In this document: piece by piece, positions 16,139 through 25,702 of the stretch
How the letters are laid out: each line of letters begins with the position of its first letter
Numbering within the stretch: the stretch's first letter is position 1
Assembly (NCBI GenBank): GCA_966211955.1
Contig: CBIHOF010000012.1
Location: 111,847-175,846, forward strand
Origin: Albitalea sp966211955
Lineage (GTDB): Bacteria; Pseudomonadota; Gammaproteobacteria; Burkholderiales; Burkholderiaceae_C
DNA: 64,000 nucleotides
Direction of reading: 5' to 3'
Translations under genes and position numbers: made by a program
Notes under the pieces: generated by a model
Seen by the model: only the letters and a program-made list of their open reading frames with translations
Database searches by the model: none
What the model was told of the DNA's origin: nothing

Positions 16139-16912
16139 ATGCAGACCAAGACCCTCCTGCTGCCGCTCGCGTTGCTGTCGGCCACCGCCGCGATGGCGCA
16201 GAGCACCGGCCCCGAACCCGAATATTCGCTGACCTTCAATGTGGGCGCGGTGTCCGACTACCGCGTGCGCGGCATCGCCCAGACCTCGTACAAGCCCGCC
16301 ATCCAGGGGGGCGTCGACTTCGCGCACAAGGCAGGCTTCTATGCCGGCACCTTCGCCTCCAACGTGAACTGGGTGAAGGAGTTCAACCTCGCCACCAAGG
16401 GCAGCTGGGAGCTGGACCTGTACGGCGGCTTCCGCGACGCCATCACGTCGAACCTTTCCTACGACGTGGGCGTGATCACCTACCGCTACCCGGGCAACAA
16501 CTCCGGCGATGCCAGCACGCCCGGCGCGGGCCTGTTCGGCAACGCGGACACGACGGAGGTGTACGGCTCGATGACCTACAAGATCGTCACGCTCAAGTAC
16601 AACCGCAGCGTCAGCAACTTCCTCGGCAACCTCGACAGCCACGGAAGCCAGTACCTCGACCTGAGCGCCGCCTTCGACCTGGGCAACGGCTTCACGCTCA
16701 CGCCGCACGTGGGCCATCAGTGGATTCCCCACCAGGCACTGCCGGCCAACTACACCGACGCCTCGCTCACGCTGGCCAAGGACTTCGGCAGCGGCCTCTC
16801 GGGCACCGCCGCGCTGATGGGCACCAACGCCGACCGCAGCTTCTACACCGACTCCAATGCGCGCTTCCTCGGACGCGGCGCCGCGGTGTTGGGCGTGAAG
16901 TACTCGTTCTGA
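16139..16912 (+). CDS. TorF family putative porin
   Basis: 257 residues with a signal peptide (cleavage after AMAQ). The family motif VSDYRVRGIAQTSYKPAIQGG follows at once, then amphipathic beta strands to a terminal aromatic (KYSF), as in TIGR02001/TorF outer-membrane proteins. It is 35 bp after the NikR-like gene and 5 bp before the first DUF1989 gene, inside the operon. It probably gives the operon's cationic or neutral nitrogen substrate a route through the outer membrane; that role is inferred from position. Confidence 0.87.
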   Translation: MQTKTLLLPLALLSATAAMAQSTGPEPEYSLTFNVGAVSDYRVRGIAQTSYKPAIQGGVDFAHKAGFYAGTFASNVNWVKEFNLATKGSWELDLYGGFRDAITSNLSYDVGVITYRYPGNNSGDASTPGAGLFGNADTTEVYGSMTYKIVTLKYNRSVSNFLGNLDSHGSQYLDLSAAFDLGNGFTLTPHVGHQWIPHQALPANYTDASLTLAKDFGSGLSGTAALMGTNADRSFYTDSNARFLGRGAAVLGVKYSF

Positions 16913-16917
16913 GCGCC

Positions 16918-17699
<782 letters not shown>

Positions 17700-17703
<4 letters not shown>

Positions 17704-18359
17704 GGACGGACATGAACCTGCTGAAGACCAGTGAGCTGGATCCGGCGCAAGCCACGCTCGACCAGGTGGTCCGCGCGGGCGACCCGTGGATGCAGCGCGT
17801 TTCGCGCGGCCAGGTGCTGCGCATTGTCGACCTCGAAGGCAACCAGGCCGTGGACACGGTGTTCTTCAACGCCGAGGACCCCGACGAGCAATACAGCCTC
17901 ACCCACACCATCCAGGCGCAAGGCGCGCTCTACCTCGGCGTGGGCAGCCGGCTGATGTCCAACGAGGGCCGCGCGATGTTGAGCATCGTGGCCGACACCT
18001 GCGGCCGGCACGACACGCTGGGGGGCGCCTGCAGCTGCGAAAGCAACACCGTGCGCTACGGCCTGGAGAAGCGGCCGATGCACAGCTGCCGAGACAGCTT
18101 CATGGCCGCGATCACGGCCGAGGGCTCGCCGCTGCACAAGCGCCGCGTGGCGTCGAACATCAATTTCTTCATGAACGTGCCGGTGACACCCGAAGGCGGC
18201 CTCACGTTTGCCGACGGCATCTCCGCGCCGGGCAAGTACGTGGAAATGCGCGCCGAGATGGACGTGGTGGTTCTCATCTCCAACTGCCCGCAGGTCAACA
18301 ACCCCTGCAACGCCTACAACCCCACGCCGGTGCGATGCCTCGTGTGGGACGCGCCATGA
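17700..18359 (+). CDS. DUF1989 / urea-carboxylase-associated protein 2 (carboxyguanidine deiminase subunit)
   Basis: 219 residues, the second DUF1989 protein. Conserved blocks: LRIVDLEGNQAVDTVFFNA, ADTCGRHDTLGGACSCE with several Cys/His that could hold zinc, and SNINFFMNVPVTPEGGLTF. It overlaps the stop of its partner by four bases and the start of the carboxylase by four bases (ATGA type), so the three proteins should be made in fixed ratio. A second in-frame ATG at 17712 is possible. With its partner it probably deiminates carboxyguanidine to allophanate plus ammonia. Confidence 0.86.
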
Positions 18360-21300
18360 TGTTCCGCAAGGTCCTGGTCGCCAACCGCGGCGCGATCGCC
18401 TGCCGCATCTTCCGCACCTTGCGCCGCATGGGGGTGGCATCGGTCGCGGTGTATTCCGAAGCCGATGCCGAATCCGCCCACGTGCGCATGGCCGACGAGG
18501 CGGTGTGCATCGGGCCGCCGGAAGCCGCCGCGAGCTACCTGGACAAGCAGCGCCTGATCGAGGCCGCGCTGCAGACGGGGGCACAGGCCATCCATCCCGG
18601 CTACGGCTTTCTCTCGGAGAACCCGCACTTCGTCGAGGCCTGCGAAGCCGCCGGCCTGGCCTTCATCGGGCCGACGCCCGAGCAGATGCGGGTGTTCGGA
18701 CTCAAGCACACGGCGCGCGCGCTGGCCATCGAAGCCGGCGTGCCGCTGCTGCCCGGCACCGGCCTGCTGCCCGACCTCGACACGGCGCTGGCCGAGGCCG
18801 AGCGCATCGGCTACCCGGTCATGCTCAAGAGCAGCGCCGGCGGCGGCGGCATCGGCATGCAGATGTGCACCGACGCGGGCTTGCTGCGCACGGCATTCGA
18901 CAGCGTGCGGCGCCTCGCGCAAAGCAACTTCTCGGATGCTGGCGTGTTCCTCGAGCGCTACATCGCCAATGCGCGCCACATCGAGGTGCAGATCTTCGGC
19001 GACGGCGCCGGCGGCGTGCTGGCCCTGGGCGAGCGCGACTGTTCGCTGCAGCGGCGCAACCAGAAGGTGGTGGAGGAGACGCCCGCACCCAACCTGCGCG
19101 CAGACGTCCGCGCGGCGCTGCTGGACACCGCACAGCGACTGGCCCGCAGCGCGCGCTATCGCTCGGCCGGCACGGTGGAGTACGTGGTCGATGCGGCCAC
19201 GCAGGAGTTCTTCTTCCTCGAGGTGAATGCCCGTCTGCAGGTAGAGCACGGCGTCACCGAGATGGTGACCGGCGTGGACCTGGTGGAGTGGATGGTGCGG
19301 CTCGCCGCGCACGACATGCCGTCGCTGGACACGCTTCGCATCGAGCCCCGCGGGCATGCGGTGCAGGCCCGCCTGTACGCCGAGGACCCGTGGCGCAACT
19401 TCCAGCCGTCAACGGGCATGCTCACCGCGGCGAGCTTCCCGCAAGGCCTGCGCGTGGACACCTGGGTCGAACCCGGCACCGAGGTCAGCGCGTTCTACGA
19501 CCCGATGCTGGCCAAGCTGATCGCCCATGCCGACACGCGCGAGCAGGCGCTGGCCCGGCTGGCGCAGGGCCTGGAAGCCACGCGCATCGCCGGGCTCGAG
19601 AGCAACCTCAACTACCTGCGCCAGGTGATGGGCTTCGAACCCTTCGCCCGCGGCAGCCACACCACGCGCAGCCTTGCCTCATTCCAGCCGCACAGCAGCG
19701 CGATCGAAGTGCTGGCACCCGGCGTGCAGACGAGCGTGCAGGACTGGCCGGGCCGGCTGGGCTACTGGCAGGTGGGCGTGCCGCCCTCTGGGCCGATGGA
19801 CGCCTTGTCGCTGCGGCTGGCGAATCGGCTGGTGGGCAATGCCGATGGCGCCGCGGCACTGGAGATCACCGCCGCCGGCCCCACGCTGCGGTTCCGCGGC
19901 ACCGGGCGCGTGGCGTTGTGCGGCGCATCGATGGAGCTGTCGCTCGACGGCGAACCGGTGTCGATGGGCGACGTGCTCGACGTGGCGGCGGGGCAGGTCT
20001 TGCGCATCGGCCGGCTGCACGGTGGTGGTTGCCGGGCCTACCTCGCGGTGGCCGGCGGCTTCGACGTGCCCGAGTACCTCGGCAGTCGCTCCACCTTCAC
20101 CCTCGGGCAGTTCGGAGGCCACGGCGGCCGCGTGCTGCGTGCCGGCGACGTGCTCCACGTGGCTGCACACGAGCCGCGGGCGGCGCTGTCCGCATCGCAG
20201 GCGAGGGAGCTGGCGCCTCACTGCGGCACGCACTGGGAGATCGGGGTGCTCGTCGGCCCGCACGCCGCGCCCGACTTCTTCACCGAGCACGACATCGCCA
20301 CCTTCTTCGCCACCGACTGGCAGGTGCACCACAACTCGAGCCGCACCGGCGTGCGCCTGATCGGACCGAAGCCGCAATGGGCGCGGACAGACGGCGGCGA
20401 GGCCGGCCTTCACCCATCGAACATCCACGACAACGCCTACGCCATCGGCGCGATCGACTTCACCGGCGACATGCCGGTGATCCTCGGCCCCGACGGCCCC
20501 AGCCTCGGCGGCTTCGTGTGCCCGGCCACGGTGGTGCAGGCCGAGCTGTGGAAGCTGGGCCAGCTCGCGCCGGGACACACGGTGCGCTTCGTCGCGATGA
20601 CGCAGTCGCAGGCCGAAGCACTGGCGCGCGCGCAGCACCTCGCGCTGGCCTGCGACATGCTGCCGGCCGCGCCGTGCGATGGCGTCGCGTCGCTGCCTGA
20701 GCAGGGCGCGGTGCTGCATCGCGTGCCGCGGGGGCCGCAGGGCGTGGAGCTGGTGTTCCGCCGCGCGGGGGATGCGAACCTGCTGGTGGAGTTCGGCGAG
20801 CTGCAACTCGACCTGGAGTTGCGCTTCCTCGTCCACGCGCTGATGACCCGCCTTCAGGCCTGGCGCGACGAGGGCCGCCTTCACGGCGTGATCGACCTCA
20901 CCCCTGGCATCCGCTCGCTGCAGGTGCACTACGACCCCCTGCGTCTCCCTTTGAGCCGGCTCATGCCGCTGCTGCTGGAGGCGCAGGCCAGCCTGGACGC
21001 GCACGACGGCGAAGTGCCCAGCCGCATCGTCTGGCTGCCGCTGTCGTGGGACGACCCGGCCACGCGCCTGGCCATCGACAAGTACATGCAGTCGGTGCGC
21101 GCGGACGCGCCCTGGTGCCCGAGCAACATCGAGTTCATCCGCCGCATCAACGGCCTGCCGGACGTGCAGGCGGTGTTCGACATCGTGTTCCAGGCCAGCT
21201 ACCTGGTGCTGGGCCTGGGCGACGTGTACCTGGGCGCACCCGTGGCCACGCCGGTGGACCCGCGCCACCGGCTGGTGACGACGAAGTACAACCCCGCACG

Positions 21301-21958
21301 CACCTGGACGCCGGAGAACGCGGTGGGCATCGGCGGTGCATACCTTTGCGTGTACGGCATGGAGGGCCCGGGCGGCTACCAGTTCGTCGGCCGCACGGTG
21401 CAGATGTGGAACCGCTGGCGCGTCACGCGCGAGTTCGAGGCGGGGCGGCCGTGGCTGCTGCGCTTCTTCGACCGCATCCGCTTCTATCCCGTGACGGCGC
21501 AGGAGCTCGCCGTGCTGCGGCGCGACTTCGTGGCCGGCAAGGCCTCATTGCGCATCGAGGACGGCAGCTTCCGGCTGTCGGATTACCGGCGTTTCCTCGC
21601 CGAGAACGCCGACGACATCGGCCGCTTCAAGCAGCGCCAGCAGGCCGCCTTCGAAGAAGAGCGCGAACGCTGGCGTGCCGCGGGCATCGCCGACTCGGCC
21701 GAATCCCAGGAAGAGCCGGCGCCGGAGGACGCGCAGGCGCTCGATGGCGAGCCCGTGGCCGCGCCGGTGGCGGGCGGCGTGTGGTCGGTGCAGGTGGAGG
21801 CCGGCGATGAGGTGGCAGAAGGCCAGACCCTGATCGTCGTGGAGTCGATGAAGATGGAAGTCAGCGTGCAGTCGCCATGCGCGGGGCGGGTGCGGCGCGT
21901 GCTGTGCCGGCAGGGTCAGTTGGTGACGAGCGGGCAGGTGCTCGTGCTCATGGAGTAG
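18356..21958 (+). CDS. Biotin-dependent urea/guanidine carboxylase
   Basis: 1200 residues in the single-chain urea carboxylase layout. The biotin carboxylase domain (about 1-445) has KSSAGGGGIGMQ, ERDCSLQRRNQKVVEE and EVNARLQVEHGVTE. The carboxyltransferase halves are related to KipA/KipI and allophanate hydrolase subunits (about 460-1080; SVQDWPGRLGYWQVGVPPSGPMD starts the first). The C-terminal biotinyl domain has ESMKMEV with the biotin Lys at residue 1166. The enzyme carboxylates urea or guanidine using ATP and bicarbonate. With two DUF1989 genes directly upstream, guanidine is the more likely substrate. No allophanate hydrolase follows within the window, which is unusual. The start overlaps the DUF1989 stop; a second ATG is at 18359. 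Confidence 0.93.
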   Translation: MMFRKVLVANRGAIACRIFRTLRRMGVASVAVYSEADAESAHVRMADEAVCIGPPEAAASYLDKQRLIEAALQTGAQAIHPGYGFLSENPHFVEACEAAGLAFIGPTPEQMRVFGLKHTARALAIEAGVPLLPGTGLLPDLDTALAEAERIGYPVMLKSSAGGGGIGMQMCTDAGLLRTAFDSVRRLAQSNFSDAGVFLERYIANARHIEVQIFGDGAGGVLALGERDCSLQRRNQKVVEETPAPNLRADVRAALLDTAQRLARSARYRSAGTVEYVVDAATQEFFFLEVNARLQVEHGVTEMVTGVDLVEWMVRLAAHDMPSLDTLRIEPRGHAVQARLYAEDPWRNFQPSTGMLTAASFPQGLRVDTWVEPGTEVSAFYDPMLAKLIAHADTREQALARLAQGLEATRIAGLESNLNYLRQVMGFEPFARGSHTTRSLASFQPHSSAIEVLAPGVQTSVQDWPGRLGYWQVGVPPSGPMDALSLRLANRLVGNADGAAALEITAAGPTLRFRGTGRVALCGASMELSLDGEPVSMGDVLDVAAGQVLRIGRLHGGGCRAYLAVAGGFDVPEYLGSRSTFTLGQFGGHGGRVLRAGDVLHVAAHEPRAALSASQARELAPHCGTHWEIGVLVGPHAAPDFFTEHDIATFFATDWQVHHNSSRTGVRLIGPKPQWARTDGGEAGLHPSNIHDNAYAIGAIDFTGDMPVILGPDGPSLGGFVCPATVVQAELWKLGQLAPGHTVRFVAMTQSQAEALARAQHLALACDMLPAAPCDGVASLPEQGAVLHRVPRGPQGVELVFRRAGDANLLVEFGELQLDLELRFLVHALMTRLQAWRDEGRLHGVIDLTPGIRSLQVHYDPLRLPLSRLMPLLLEAQASLDAHDGEVPSRIVWLPLSWDDPATRLAIDKYMQSVRADAPWCPSNIEFIRRINGLPDVQAVFDIVFQASYLVLGLGDVYLGAPVATPVDPRHRLVTTKYNPARTWTPENAVGIGGAYLCVYGMEGPGGYQFVGRTVQMWNRWRVTREFEAGRPWLLRFFDRIRFYPVTAQELAVLRRDFVAGKASLRIEDGSFRLSDYRRFLAENADDIGRFKQRQQAAFEEERERWRAAGIADSAESQEEPAPEDAQALDGEPVAAPVAGGVWSVQVEAGDEVAEGQTLIVVESMKMEVSVQSPCAGRVRRVLCRQGQLVTSGQVLVLME

Positions 21959-22056
21959 GGCACAAGCGGGTCGCACGAGGCTGGTGCCGAAATCTGAGGT
22001 GCCGTCCCCAGTCGTGGCGCGCGTTTCGTCGGGCAAGGGATTGCGCCGCGGCCGGT

Positions 22057-22392
22057 TCACAACTCGCTTGGGCGCGTCGGCAGATGGCCTGGCATCAGCA
22101 CCTCGCCGTTGGGGCCCCAGTCGACCTGCGTGATGCCCGGCTCCTGCGCCTCGAGCCGGCGCCATTCCAGCTCGTCGGCGCTCGGGGTGGCGCATGGGTC
22201 GAAGGCCAGAGCGGCACGCAGGTCGGCCACCAGCTCGGACTCGCTCCATGGCTTCGGGATGTAGCGGCCGACCGTAAAGACGCTGCGGCTGCTCACGTCG
22301 CAGCTGCGCGCGGGGCAGACGCTGATGCGGGACTTTCGAAGACGCCGAGGCTTGTAAGCAGCGCGACGTGTTGTCGCCCGTGTGATCTTCAT
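22057..22392 (-). pseudogene. Response-regulator-like remnant
   Basis: The C-terminal 80 residues look like the end of a CheY-type receiver (VGRYIPKPWSESELVADLRAALAF, with the conserved Lys-Pro) followed by a short tail found in some Burkholderiales response regulators (LEAQEPGITQVDWGPNGEVLMPG). The upstream half has no acidic pocket or phosphorylatable Asp and looks out of frame. The string TPTILVTVPS in another frame just upstream may be what is left of a receiver beta-1. I read this as a decayed or recombined gene rather than a functional regulator. Confidence 0.45.
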
Positions 22393-22395
22393 CAA
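22382..22395 (+). promoter_or_regulatory. FNR/CRP-family type box upstream of the alanine-rich helical protein
   Basis: GTGAT-CTTC-ATCAA is one base off the FNR consensus TTGAT-N4-ATCAA. Its centre is 90 bp upstream of the ATG at 22479. With the usual -41.5 activator position, transcription would start near 22430 and leave a 49-base leader. Confidence 0.5.
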
Positions 22396-22478
22396 GTCCT
22401 GCCGATGGGACCGTGACCAAGATGGTGGGTGTCCCGACATCACGCGACACGGTTAGCACTTCTTCAGGAGACATCGAC

Positions 22479-23261
22479 ATGGCCACCACCAGCACGATCA
22501 CCACCACTCGCAGAGCCCGTCCCGCTGCCGCGTCGCGCAGCGCGGCGCCCCGAACCCGCGGCAACGGCGCATCGAAGCCATCCGTTGCTCGACGGGGCGT
22601 CCTCGGCCCGGCAGGCCAGGCCGTGCAGGGCGGACTGGCGACGAGCATGAAGGGTTTGCAGAAATTCGAAGCCGAGATCGCGGGCGTGGTACGGCGCACG
22701 GTGGCCGATGCACTTCGTGCGGGCGACTCCGTGGCGCGCGAGATCGCGGGTGTGCTGCGCGACGTGGTCATCGGCGCGGCATGTGCCACCGAAGAGGCCG
22801 GCACCAGCCTTGCAGTGAGCATCAAGGGCGTGGCGCGCGGCGCCGTCGCGGGCGTGCAGGACGCCCAGGGCAACATTGCCAAGGCAGCGGCTGAAATCGT
22901 CAAGACCGCCATGCGCGAGGCCGTCAGGGTCCGGGCCGATGTGGCCGACGTGGCACGCCGGGCGGTCGAGGGCATCGCCGCCGGCCTTCACGAGTCGGGT
23001 GCGAACGCGCGCGCCGGGCTGCGTGCCGCCGTGCGCTCGGCCGCGCAGACGGGAACCTCCATGGGCGCCCTGGCCGCCGACGCGGTCCGGCAAGTCATGG
23101 ACGGTGTGGTCGAAGGCATGGACGAGATCGCCGATGCGAATGCCACCAGGGCCGCGAAGGCGAAGGCTGCAGGCGTGGCTCGGGTCGCGAAGTCGGTGAA
23201 GGCCGCCAAGGCACTGCCGGCGGCACGCAAGGCCACCCGTCGTCACGCGGGCGCGCGATGA
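22479..23261 (+). CDS. Alanine-rich helical repeat protein (DUF6781-like)
   Basis: 260 residues, start supported by AGGAG (22466-22470). A basic Ser/Thr/Pro/Arg N-terminal tail (about 1-45) is followed by about 190 residues of amphipathic helices with a loose repeat of the type A-x-x-G-A-x-x-G-V-x-x-A, and an Ala/Lys/Arg-rich C-terminus reminiscent of histone H1 tails. No signal peptide or membrane segment. It resembles DUF6781/phasin-like proteins of Burkholderiales stress islands, but the family call is from memory. It overlaps the following nitroreductase by four bases and is preceded by an FNR-like box, so the two form an oxygen- or stress-responsive unit by inference. Confidence 0.72.
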   Translation: MATTSTITTTRRARPAAASRSAAPRTRGNGASKPSVARRGVLGPAGQAVQGGLATSMKGLQKFEAEIAGVVRRTVADALRAGDSVAREIAGVLRDVVIGAACATEEAGTSLAVSIKGVARGAVAGVQDAQGNIAKAAAEIVKTAMREAVRVRADVADVARRAVEGIAAGLHESGANARAGLRAAVRSAAQTGTSMGALAADAVRQVMDGVVEGMDEIADANATRAAKAKAAGVARVAKSVKAAKALPAARKATRRHAGAR

Positions 23262-23902
23262 GCACGCTGACGAAGATGGTGCTGGGCGCCATGGGTGCGC
23301 TGCACCCGGCGCCGTCGCATGGCGATGCCGTCAAGAGCATCCAGCTTCCGCCGCCCGAGACCAGCGGCGGCCTGGGCCTCATGGACGCCTTGTCGCGGCG
23401 CCGCTCGTCGCGCGAATACCGCAGCGAGCCGCTGCCGTTGCCGCTGCTGTCGTCCCTGCTGTGGGCGGCGGATGGCGTCAACCGCGAAGAAGGCGGCCGC
23501 ACGGCACCGTCCGCACTCGACGCGCGCGAGATCGACATCGTGGTTGCGTTGCCCGAAGGCACCTACCGCTTCAACCCCTCGGCCCATGCACTCGAACTCG
23601 TGGCCGCCGCCGACCTGCGCCGCGTGACGGGCTACCAGGACTTCGTCGACGACGCGCCGCTGGACCTCGTGTACATCGCCGACCACGCCCGCATGAGGGC
23701 CGTGCCGGTGGTCCAGCGGACGATGTTCGCAAGCGTGGCGGCGGGCGCGATCGCGCAGAACGTGTACCTGTTTTGCGCGTCATCTGGCTTGTCCACCGTG
23801 CTTCGCGCGTGGATCAGCCGCGACGCCATCGCGCACGCGCTCGGCCTGCCCCACGACCAGGAAGTGCTGCTCTCGCAGACGGTTGGCTTCGGCAAGGCCT
23901 GA
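23258..23902 (+). CDS. Nitroreductase family protein (SagB-type)
   Basis: 214 residues of the FMN-dependent nitroreductase fold. The N-terminal FMN-binding R-R-S-x-R (RRRSSREY), the LLWAADGVNR segment, central beta strand region and a C-terminal SQTVGF motif are visible. Members reduce nitro compounds, quinones or thiazoline-type substrates with NAD(P)H. The start codon overlaps the upstream gene (ATGA), indicating coupling. Such short nitroreductases are common in low-oxygen/universal-stress gene islands of betaproteobacteria, which suits the FNR-like boxes here. Confidence 0.85.
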   Translation: MSTLTKMVLGAMGALHPAPSHGDAVKSIQLPPPETSGGLGLMDALSRRRSSREYRSEPLPLPLLSSLLWAADGVNREEGGRTAPSALDAREIDIVVALPEGTYRFNPSAHALELVAAADLRRVTGYQDFVDDAPLDLVYIADHARMRAVPVVQRTMFASVAAGAIAQNVYLFCASSGLSTVLRAWISRDAIAHALGLPHDQEVLLSQTVGFGKA

Positions 23903-23911
23903 GCCGCTGCG

Positions 23912-23925
23912 GGACCGACAGGTCC
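23912..23925. terminator. Short hairpin between convergent nitroreductase and groEL
   Basis: GGACC-GACA-GGTCC is a perfect 5-bp stem with a tetraloop in the 33-bp gap between two convergent genes. There is no T tract on either side. Position suggests a weak bidirectional terminator. Confidence 0.3.
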
Positions 23926-23935
23926 GGTGGCGGGT

Positions 23936-25567
23936 TCAGTACATGCCGGGGCGCTCGCCGAGGTTCGCTGCCGCTTCGGTCTCCTTGGCCGGCGCATTGG
24001 CAATCATGCAATCGGTCGTGAGCACGAGGCTTGCGATCGAGCCGGCGTTCTGCAGTGCCAGCCGCGTCACCTTCGCCGGGTCGATCACGCCCATCTCCAG
24101 CAGGTCGCCGTACTCGCGCGTGGCGGCGTTGTAGCCGAAGCTTCGCTTGTCGGACGCTTCCACCCGATGCAAGACGATGGACGGCTCGTCCGCGGCGTTG
24201 CTCACGATGCGGCGCAGCGGCTCTTCCAGGGCGCGCGCCACGATCTTCAGGCCCGAGTTCTGGTCCAGCGTGGGCAGCACCACGTCGGCCAGGGCCTTGC
24301 GGGCGCGCAGCAGGGCCACGCCGCCGCCCGGCACGATCCCTTCTTCCACTGCGGCGCGCGTGGCGTGCAGCGCGTCTTCCACCCGCAGCTTGCGCTCCTT
24401 CAGTTCGGTCTCGGTGGCCGCGCCGACCTTGATGATCGCCACGCCGCCCGCGAGCTTGGAGATGCGGTCGTCCAGCTGCTTGCGCTCGTACTCGCTCGTC
24501 AGCGATTCACGCTCCTTCTTGAGCGCCGCAACGCGCTCGGCAATGTGCGCCGGGTCGCCCGCGCCGCCGATGAGGGTGGTGCTGTCCTTGTCGACTTCGA
24601 TGCGGCGGGCGCGACCCAGCTGTTCGAAGTTGACCTTGGACAAGGTGTTGCCCAGCTCCTCGGACACCACGACGCCGCCGGTCAGCAGCGCCAGGTCCTG
24701 CAGCATGGCCTTGCGCCGGTCGCCGAAGCCCGGTGCCTTCACCGCGCATACCTTGAGCACGCCGCGCACGCTGTTGATGACGAGCGTGGCCAGCGCTTCG
24801 CTCTCGATGTCTTCCGCGATCACGAGCAGGGGCGCCCCGGCCTTGGCGCTGGCCTCGAGCAAGGGCACGAGCTCCTGCACGCTGCCCAGCTTGTGGTCGC
24901 ACAGCAAGACGGCGGCATTTTCCAGAATGGCCGCCTGCCGTTCGGTGTTGTTGATGAAGTAGGCCGACAGGTAGCCGCGGTCGAACTGAAGTCCTTCCAC
25001 CACCTCGAGCTCGCTGGCCATGCCCGAGCCGTCCTCGATGGACACCGCGCCTTCGCGCCCGACCTTGTCCATGGCCCGCGCCACCAGCTCGCCGATGGAG
25101 CGGTCGTTGTTGGCGGAGATGGTGGCCACGTGGGCGATCTCCTGCGAGTTCGCGCACGGCTGGGCCAGTTGCTTCAGCTCCGCCACCACGCGTTCGATGG
25201 CGTGGTCGATGCCACGCTTGAGGTCCATCGGGTTCATGCCCGCCGCGAGGTACTTCAGGCCTTCCTCAATCAGCCCGTGCGCGAGCACCGTGGCCGTGGT
25301 TGTTCCGTCACCAGCCATCTCGCTCGTGCGCGAGGCCACTTCGCGCAGCAGCTGCGCGCCCATGTGCTCGAAGCGGTCTTCGAGCTCGATGGCGCGCGCC
25401 ACCACCACGCCGGAGTTGACGATCTGCGGCGGCCCGAAGTCGCGGTCGAGGATGACGGTGCGCCCGCGGGGACCGAGGGTCACCTTGACGGCATCGGCCA
25501 GCGCATCGACACCGCGGCGGATCTTGTCGCGCGCTTCTTCGCGAAAGAGAAGTTGCTTGGCACTCAT
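23936..25567 (-). CDS. groL: GroEL-type chaperonin (orphan paralogue)
   Basis: 543 residues of Cpn60: KVTLGPRGRTVILD near the start, the ATP-site GDGTTTATVLA with the catalytic Asp, GYLSAYFINN, and the second catalytic Asp in VEDALHATRAAVEEGIVPGGG. It lacks the Gly-Gly-Met repeat tail of housekeeping GroEL and ends NLGERPGMY instead. No groES is next to it, so it must borrow GroES from elsewhere. The ATG 25567 follows AAGGA. It is divergent from a PaaK-like gene and shares with it a promoter region containing an FNR/CRP-like palindrome. It is probably a second, condition-specific chaperonin. Confidence 0.94.
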   Translation of the reverse strand: MSAKQLLFREEARDKIRRGVDALADAVKVTLGPRGRTVILDRDFGPPQIVNSGVVVARAIELEDRFEHMGAQLLREVASRTSEMAGDGTTTATVLAHGLIEEGLKYLAAGMNPMDLKRGIDHAIERVVAELKQLAQPCANSQEIAHVATISANNDRSIGELVARAMDKVGREGAVSIEDGSGMASELEVVEGLQFDRGYLSAYFINNTERQAAILENAAVLLCDHKLGSVQELVPLLEASAKAGAPLLVIAEDIESEALATLVINSVRGVLKVCAVKAPGFGDRRKAMLQDLALLTGGVVVSEELGNTLSKVNFEQLGRARRIEVDKDSTTLIGGAGDPAHIAERVAALKKERESLTSEYERKQLDDRISKLAGGVAIIKVGAATETELKERKLRVEDALHATRAAVEEGIVPGGGVALLRARKALADVVLPTLDQNSGLKIVARALEEPLRRIVSNAADEPSIVLHRVEASDKRSFGYNAATREYGDLLEMGVIDPAKVTRLALQNAGSIASLVLTTDCMIANAPAKETEAAANLGERPGMY

Positions 25568-25631
25568 GGGCTTGCTTCCTTGCTGGGTTGGGCGTTGCCG
25601 ACAATCTTTTCCCCGCCGCCGCGAGACACGG

Positions 25632-25645
25632 TTGACACAGCGCAA
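25632..25645. promoter_or_regulatory. FNR/CRP-family type box in the groEL/ligase divergent promoter
   Basis: TTGAC-ACAG-CGCAA keeps the TTG-N8-CAA core of FNR-family sites but two inner bases break the symmetry. Its centre is 71 bp from the groEL ATG and 64 bp from the ligase ATG, so one site at -41.5 could serve both promoters. Confidence 0.42.
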
Positions 25646-25702
25646 ATGGAAGTCTTGTGCGGGTGCTTGAATCGGTGGAACCGGCCCTGCCGAGGGATGG
25701 AC

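Noticed and set aside
18208..20700. Out-of-frame 830-codon frame over the carboxylase
   Set aside because: Arg/Pro/Ala-rich translation in the +2 frame of a well-supported gene.
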